From: Kondoa malvinella
Taxonomy: Eukaryota; Basidiomycota; Agaricostilbomycetes; Agaricostilbales; Kondoaceae
Reading direction: 5' to 3'
Assembly: GCA_039545315.1 (NCBI GenBank)
Contig: BCIM01000005.1
Span: 870,609 to 934,608 of the forward strand
DNA length: 64,000 nt
Positions 58,293-64,000 of this stretch are shown here, one piece after another. The notes under the pieces are model-generated. The model was not told the origin of the DNA. It saw nothing but the letters and a program-made list of their open reading frames with translations, and did not search any database. The translations under genes were made by a program, and so were the position numbers. Positions within the stretch are counted from its first letter, which is position 1. The number at the start of each line of letters is the position of its first letter.

Positions 58293-59981
58293 ATGTCGTC
58301 CGCAATCAGACAAAGCGCCAAACAGGTCGCCAGATGTGCCCGCCAGGCCTCTTCTACTAAAAAGCAGTCTGCTCGTGCCTTGAGCTCGCTCGCTACCAGC
58401 CAAAAGATCTCTAACAAAGTCGCTACTCCCTTCGTGTGTTATTCCCCATAGAATGGCCGCATGCATACAAATACTTAGACGTGTCCCCTTTTTTTAAAAG
58501 CTCGCAAGAGGTGTCAAGACTTTGGACTTTGCCGGACACAAGGAAAAAGTTTACGAGCGCAAAGATTGGCCGCTGGACCGATTACATCAATACTTTAAGA
58601 ATGATACCCTTGCTATGATTGGTTACGGCTCTCAGGGTGAGTTCTGTCGAATAACAGCGAATGAGGTGGAGTAGTAGCTGAATAGTCAACAGGTCACGGA
58701 CAAGGTCTGAATGCGCGTGACGTGAGTTCTTCTTAATGGTTCAGCGAGCAAATACCGACGCTGGATATTAGAACGGCATGAACGTCATTGTCGGTGTGAG
58801 AAAAGACGGCGAGAGCTGGAAGATGGCACAGGAAGACGGTTGGGTGCGCTGTTTGATGGAGCTACATCTACACAGAGCTGATAAAGAGGTCAGGTTGAGG
58901 GCAAGAACCTCTTCTCCATCGAAGAGGCTCTCGAGAAGGGTACCATCATCATGAACCTGCTTTCCGACGCTTCCCAGTCTACTCAATGGGAAATGATGAA
59001 GCCATACCTCACCAAGGAGAAGACTCTCTACTTCTCTCACGGTTTCTCCGTTGTCTACAAGGATGACACAGGCGTCGTTCCACCAAAGGACATTGACGTT
59101 ATCCTCGTCGCACCAAAAGGCTCTGGCCGGACTGTCCGAACGCTCTTCAAAGAGGGTCGCGGTATCAATGTGCGCATCTATACCTCAATACAGTAGACAT
59201 TATAAGCTGAGAGTTGTTTAAAGTCCTCCATTGCCGTCTTCCAGGATGTTACTGGCAAGGCTCAAGAAAAGGCCGAAGCTCTCGCTGTCGCTATTGGCTC
59301 TGGTTACTCCTACGAGACCACTTTCGAGAAGGAAGTCTACTCTGACTTGTACGGCGAACGTGGTGTCCTTATGGGCGGTATCCAAGGCATGTTCTTGGCT
59401 CAATACCAAGTAAGCTGTTTCTTGCTGTCGTCATGAAGCAGAGCTAAAGGGGGTCTAAGGTACTGAGGAAGAACGGTCACACTCCCTCCGAAGCTTTCAA
59501 CGAGACTGTTGAGGAAGCAACCCAGTCTCTCTTCCCTCTCATTGTAAGTCCAGCCCATGACTCTGTCACAAATCATTAATGGTGCTTTTAGGGTCAATAC
59601 GGAATGGACTACATGTACGCAGGTAAGCTATGAGCAAGCATCGTATCTTCGGCCAGGTGCTGATGGAAAATTAGCCTGCTCTACCACCGCTCGTCGTGGT
59701 GCTCTCGACTGGGCGCCCAAGTTCGAGAAGGCCTGCCTGCCCGTCTTTGAAGAACTCTACGAGAGCGTCAAGAACGGTAGCGAGACCCGTCGCTCGCTCG
59801 AATTCAACAACCGCAAGACTTACCGCAAGGACCTCGAAGCCGAGTGCGTTCTATCCCCTCCTCGTGTCGTCGGAATTTACTCATCGCGGTGCTTAGGCTT
59901 GCTGAGATTGACAACCAGGAGATCTGGAGGGCTGGAAAGACTGTGCGATCACTCCGTCCGGACTCAAAAGACACCTTGTAG
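58293..59981 (+). CDS. ILV5: Ketol-acid reductoisomerase (acetohydroxyacid reductoisomerase), mitochondrial
   Basis: Multi-exon gene of about 400 residues. It begins with a mitochondrial presequence (SSAIRQSAKQVARCARQASS). The NADP-binding core has TLAMIGYGSQGHGQGLNARD, MNVIVGVRKDGESWKMAQED and KNLFSIEEALEKGTIIMNLL. The catalytic domain has VILVAPKGSGRTVRTLF, DLYGERGVLMGGIQGMFLAQ, the metal-binding Glu region, YMYAACSTTARRGALDWAPK and a C-terminus IWRAGKTVRSLRPDSKD. It makes dihydroxy-isovalerate and dihydroxy-methylvalerate for valine and isoleucine synthesis (class I enzyme). The last intron ends in GCTTAG, and the end of the protein depends on it. Confidence 0.95.
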
Positions 59982-60079
59982 TTTGCCTCAATGGTTGACT
60001 GCTTCATATTGGGACTCTGTGCAAGGGAATATCGTGCGCCTTGATCAGTAGATCGTGTTTCCGACCACGCTCTGTTGCG

Positions 60080-60917
60080 ATGTACGACCGTGACTGAAGA
60101 AGAGCGTTTGCTTACACCTTACCCACTAGTCTCCTGCTCAGCCAATCAATACCTATTCTGAACACAGGTATGCTCTACTTCAACTCGTAGAGTATGTGCA
60201 GGCGCGAGAACCGGCGCAAGACATTGCACTGGAAGCTTTTGGGTCTACCAGATTTGCAAGTCTCAAGCAAGCCGCGGCTAGCTGTACAGCTACAGGCTGT
60301 AGGACAGATAGCAGCATGCTTGCACTGATATATTTAATGTACACTAGCTTTCATCCTGATGCCGCCATCTCGCTCCGTTCCGACCAATGTGTCAGTTCAA
60401 GTCGTCATGCAGCTCACCTGCCTAACTCAACACGATCATTACTATCTCCTCGTTGTTCTGCTTGGTGATTAATACAGAACGGATGGCCCTATTGCACACA
60501 ATGCAGCAGAGCGAAGACATGCTACATCTCATCTCAAAGAAGGCTCGTGCCCTACCCTTACTGGCTGCAGATGCTTGCCTACTGCAAGACAGCTCAAGCT
60601 CTTTGCTCTTTGTATCTGTCCACACCTGCGGGAAGAGCCATTGTACATCTCAAATTGCCTTGTGCGATATGATCTTGGTGCAAGATTGCTTTTGAAGCCT
60701 AAGTTACGGTACTCACAGCGTCTTGCTCCTTCGTCCAATACGTTGTCTGCTTGCACTCTACATTGATCGAATACGCCGCTGTCTGATGGATCATGCTCAC
60801 TCGACTAAAGTTCTACTTTCCTCTATTCCTGATCTGCTCGTCGTGCACCTAGTTGTATCAGACACGGATACTGCACAGATCAAGACGCCTGGATTACTTT
60901 CGACGGCGTGCCTTTGA
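60080..60917 (+). CDS. Possible hypothetical gene with split start codon
   Basis: I do not recognise a family. Exon-like pieces are: AT at 60080-60081, then after an 86-nt intron G-TAT-GCT giving MYALLQLVEYVQAREPAQDI and ALEAFGSTRFASLKQAAAS; a middle piece RMALLHTMQQSEDMLHLISK with ARALPLLAADACLLQDS; and, after a GC-AG intron near 60680-60720, LLLRPIRCLLALYIDRIRRC with MDHAHSTKVLLSS, ending at 60917. All three pieces read as helical protein and are on the plus strand, but I could not fix the junction between the first two. It may be a real fast-evolving gene or a decayed one. Confidence 0.3.
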
Positions 60918-61421
60918 AACGAATAACAGTATGCAAAATTTCTTAATGATCAAAGAGATCTAGCACTGGAATGCCTTCTTTGCGTCTTTGACTGCTACAC
61001 TACCACATCAAGGCTACGTTCAAGCTGTCCGGCTGACTCGGGAGTACTAGAAGAGCCCTTATGACCCCCAGAAGAATTCAACTGATGTACGCTCGAATCG
61101 ATGACGTTCTTATGGTCCTCCTCAAGGTCATCGCTCGTGTTTGCTCCTTCCTGAATGCTTCAATGCACACGAACAATTATGCTAAAAGTATTGAAAGACC
61201 GGCGAGAAAATGCAAATTTCGTATGGTGATTGCACCTTATCTCTTCGACCTGGCGCTTTCGGTCTGTCACTACGCTCAGCACATGCTAGAGTACATGCCC
61301 AGCACGACGCAGCAGAATGTGGTTGCTAGCAAGCGGAGCTAAAAATGTCAAAAACGTCCAACTTTCTCTGATCAAGGCAAAAAGAAGGACGAACACCCTG
61401 AAGTGTTGCCTGATGGATTTG
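60918..61421. other. Intergenic region before tRNA-Gly
   Basis: No supported gene. A plus-strand frame at 61061-61342 begins with ATG but has no family signature and no exon partners. A short T run on the minus strand (A run at about 61378-61382 on plus) could terminate the tRNA transcript. Confidence 0.45.
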
Positions 61422-61505
61422 CGTTAACGGAGAATTGAACTCCGGACGCGGCTAGATGACATGTTGAATGGCAAAGCCGCAGTTTACCACTAGCCTACTA
61501 ACGCT
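61422..61505 (-). tRNA. tRNA-Gly(GCC) with a 14-nt intron
   Basis: The minus strand folds as a tRNA. The acceptor 5' side GCGTTAG pairs with 3' TTAACGC (one G-U). An A box TAGGCTAGTGG and a weak D stem follow. A perfect 5-bp anticodon stem CGGCT/AGCCG encloses a loop with anticodon GCC and A37; a 14-nt intron (TTCAACATGTCATC) lies one base after the anticodon, the canonical site. The T arm is CGGAG-TTCAATT-CTCCG with a good B box. The mature length without intron is 70 nt. One D-stem pair is a C-A mismatch. Confidence 0.85.
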
Positions 61506-61876
61506 TTTTGATGGAGATGACACTGCTTTGGTAAATTATATATTGTTTTTGTGTTTTCTGTATGTCTTACTCTTCGACAAGCAGCTCTGTTCATCTCGGC
61601 GATGCTGGATGTACATGCCATGCTTGACGGTCGACTTTCCACAAAGTCTGCTCGCATGACTCGGCAATTGGAATTACGCCATCTCATGATTGGATGGAAT
61701 CGCTCCTGCTGCAGGCGAACAGCGAGCATATGGTAGAGCAGAGGGCAGGATCGCAGTGAAGGAGAGGGAGAAGGACTGGTACGATTAATCAGAATCATCG
61801 GACAGATAAGACAGGATGAAGCAGTGACGAGGTAGACAGAATATTTACGTTTGCACATAGAGAATACACACATCGC
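61506..61876. other. Intergenic region between tRNA-Gly and acyl-CoA dehydrogenase gene
   Basis: Upstream side of the tRNA gene and 3' region of the acyl-CoA dehydrogenase gene. No additional gene is recognised. Confidence 0.5.
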
Positions 61877-63845
61877 TCATAACCTTGCTAGCCTCACATC
61901 ACTTCTGCCATACACCATTTCGCGTTCCAAGTTTCGTTCAATCTTTCGATCTTTTACATTCTTCGATAGCATCTCTCGTAAGTCATTGGAGGTGCCCCTT
62001 GCCCCTGCTGTGAGCACCCAGGAAGTGAAAGCATGCAAGTCGACTGGATGTTCGTCTACTTCTTGCGGATTCGACTTTGACCATATAGCTTGCTCTAGCA
62101 GATGCACCGATGAGGAGAGATAGCCCAAATGGTATAGCATTGAACGAGGGAGGCGTGGATCAGCTGCGGACGGAGGGCTTTCAGACATCTGGGTGTACAG
62201 ATTGGTGGCCTGACGAAGTATTTCCAGATCAGCTTGTATAGTGAGGTTGTGTAATGCAAGTGATCCATGAGCACTACCAATGACAGAATTTGCCCACTGC
62301 AAAGAGCCGAGTCAACATAAGCTAGAAAAGGACAGAATACTTACCTGAACAAAGACATTGATCGCTTGCCCCTTCGACCCACTAATCACTCTCACGACAT
62401 CAAGAGCCAAGGTTGAGGTTGTGCCCTCCCAAATCCGTTCGACATTTGCTCCTGCGATCAAAGTCCCGAACTCGTTCTCAACCATATATCCCTGGCCACC
62501 TAAACCTTCCATACATTTGGCCAGCTCCGCCGTGCACAGATCGGCTGAGAAGCTCTTCAGCACCGGTGTCAAGAGTCTCAATCGTAGCGCCTCGTTCGGT
62601 GTGATCTGCTCTTCCTGAGGTGAGCTTTCGCTTTTGCCCAGTAACAGGGTAACGTTGAAGGCAAAACCCAGAACAGCCCTGTGCACCAGCTCTGACTGAG
62701 CGAGTGCTCCAGTATGCATCTCATTCTCGGATAAAAGTGTTCCATGTTTGCCGCCCACATGTCGGACTTGAGCAAAAGCGCGAGCGATAGATAAGCCATG
62801 TCCTAGAGCCGCAGTTCCTGACATGGCCGAATGCGTTCGAGTAATGTTGAGCACAGAAGAGATAGCGGAGACGCCTCGACCAGGTCGGCTGATCAACCGA
62901 CCTCTTGCGCCTTTGATGGACAATTCCGCTGTTGGCAGTATCTTTGTGCCAAACTTGTTCTTGAGTCGATGTATGAAAATACCGTTTGGCGAGCCATCGA
63001 CATTGCGCATAGGCACGGCCAAGAGCGACAATCCTTTTGATCCTTCGCCAGAAGTTCGAGCCAATGCCAGCGAGACATCGCAGTCTGTGGCAGACGAGAA
63101 CCATTTGAAGCCATCCAGCAAATATTCGGCGCCATTCTCGTGAGCATCCTCGTGGGAGACTGGATGCGCTATGGTCTCTGTTTGACTGACATCCGAGCCA
63201 CCTCTGCAAGACGATTCAGGGTACGAAGTGTTCGAAATGGTTAGGGAGAGCGTACGGTCGTTCCGTCATCCATTGAGCTGCTGTGATAGCGATATCCGGG
63301 TTCCGGCTGCATAGTTGAGGAATGAATTCTTCTCGCATAGCATCATCCCCCAAAAGTGTAAAGACTCGCTGAGCACCGCTGCTCAACAGGATCAGTCTTT
63401 CCAATTCTTCTCAAACGATCAACCCAGAGACTGACTCTGTCATAGCCATAGGGCAGCCAACGTCTGCACACCGAGGGTAGAAGAGATAGACTTTCGCAAA
63501 GCCATGTAGTCTTGAATAGCTGCCCAGAGCTCTCTTGTTTGGGATGTCAATGATGCCTTCCTCAGCTGCCACGCGTTTCAATCCTCTCCAACCCTCGCTT
63601 GTCTCTAAGCGATCAACCCTCTGGCCCCATTGATCGTATTGAACAAGCTTCGGCTCTTGAACGCGATCATAGAGCTCCAATATATCGCCTGTCAAACGTC
63701 GCTCGAGCTTCTGGCAGTCGTCGTCTATCACTTTGTATGCATCCTGTGAAGCGAGCCGCCTGATGATAGCACGAAGAGTTGTAGCTGACGTCCACGCTGG
63801 AGGGAGCGTGTATGGCGTCTGCTGGAATCCTTCAGAAATGAGCAT
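61877..63845 (-). CDS. AidB-like acyl-CoA dehydrogenase family protein
   Basis: Minus-strand gene with at least three introns, near 63390, 63215 and 62310. The N-terminus (GFQQTPYTLPPAWTSATTLR, PKLVQYDQWGQRVDRLETSE) matches the AidB-type N-terminal domain. The core has MTERPGGSDVSQTET (flavin-binding motif), LDGFKWFSSATDCDVSLALA, the middle beta-domain, and the C-terminal helical domain with CMEGLGGQGYMVENEFGTLI and RIWEGTTSTLALDVVRV. Bacterial AidB is induced by alkylation and binds flavin and DNA; fungal relatives are usually annotated as peroxisomal or cytosolic acyl-CoA dehydrogenases of unknown substrate. The extension after VFVQ (62302-61877) is helical and ends VRLARL. The start at 63845 is the first ATG of the open frame; an upstream exon is possible. 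Confidence 0.8.
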
Positions 63846-64000
63846 ATGAAAGCCTGAAAGGTGTTTGCGGGGTAAAGTATTCGATTGCCAGGTGATGCAG
63901 GGAGAGCTGTCTTGAGGCGATCTTTGAGCAGGTCCTCCTAGCTCGAGGTAAGACAGACAGACAGCAGACCGTTGTTCGGGTAAAAGCTCAGATCACTGCG
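63846..64000. other. Window end, upstream of acyl-CoA dehydrogenase gene
   Basis: Promoter-like end of the window; contains a short GACA repeat (about 63952-63966). No gene is recognised. Confidence 0.4.

Noticed and set aside
61061..61342. 93-codon plus-strand frame before tRNA-Gly
   Set aside because: No family signature and no adjacent exons; length is within chance expectation.

Overview
The window is nuclear DNA of a fungus, almost certainly a basidiomycete. Genes lie on both strands at about one per 2 kb. Nearly all are cut by several very short introns, mostly 43-60 nt, with GT-AG and a recurring minority of GC-AG ends. The products are fungal: Kei1, a Sec72-type TPR protein, prephenate dehydrogenase, ketol-acid reductoisomerase, a Dicty_CAR/Git3-like receptor and Gpi8. 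The dense short introns fit Tremellomycetes or a related basidiomycete yeast lineage, but that placement is inference. I see no transposon, CRISPR array, virus-derived gene or rRNA. One intron-bearing tRNA gene is present.

Layout, left to right. 0-7.8 kb: TSR4 (40S assembly), an unknown coiled-coil protein, then three lipid genes in a row, KEI1 (IPC synthase subunit), a lipid/sphingoid-base kinase and TSC13 (very-long-chain enoyl reductase), followed by an aldo-keto reductase. 8.3-14 kb: a MYND zinc-finger protein, a PQ-loop transporter, SEC72 and TYR1. 15-20.2 kb: a seven-helix receptor, ARP8 (INO80) and COX4. 20.3-27.5 kb: an OMA1-like M48 peptidase, an unknown basic protein, an HCNGP/SAP30BP-like protein, URK1 and an RRM protein. 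27.6-41 kb: KGD2, UBC4 and the complete TOR kinase. 41.4-50.7 kb: two paralogous F-box-like genes of an uncharacterised family in opposite orientation, enclosing a 61-residue twin CX9C protein (NDUFAF8-like) and GPI8. 50.8-60 kb: a class I sirtuin, RFC3, CCZ1 and ILV5. 60-64 kb: a poorly resolved coding region, tRNA-Gly(GCC) and an AidB-type acyl-CoA dehydrogenase.

Most genes are single-copy housekeeping genes. The stretch that reads as functionally grouped is KEI1 - lipid kinase - TSC13: all three act, or plausibly act, in sphingolipid and very-long-chain fatty acid metabolism. TSC13 supplies the very-long-chain acyl chains of the ceramide that the Kei1-dependent IPC synthase consumes. Several neighbours are divergent with short shared promoters (RRM protein/KGD2 86 bp, SIR2/RFC3 125 bp, HCNGP/URK1 164 bp).

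The most unusual observations are the inverted paralog pair, repeated GC-AG introns with a near-constant GCAAG donor, exact tandem duplications inside introns, and a UBC4 gene whose ATG is split by an intron. Exon boundaries were set by hand from reading frame plus donor and acceptor signals, so individual junctions may be off by a few bases.
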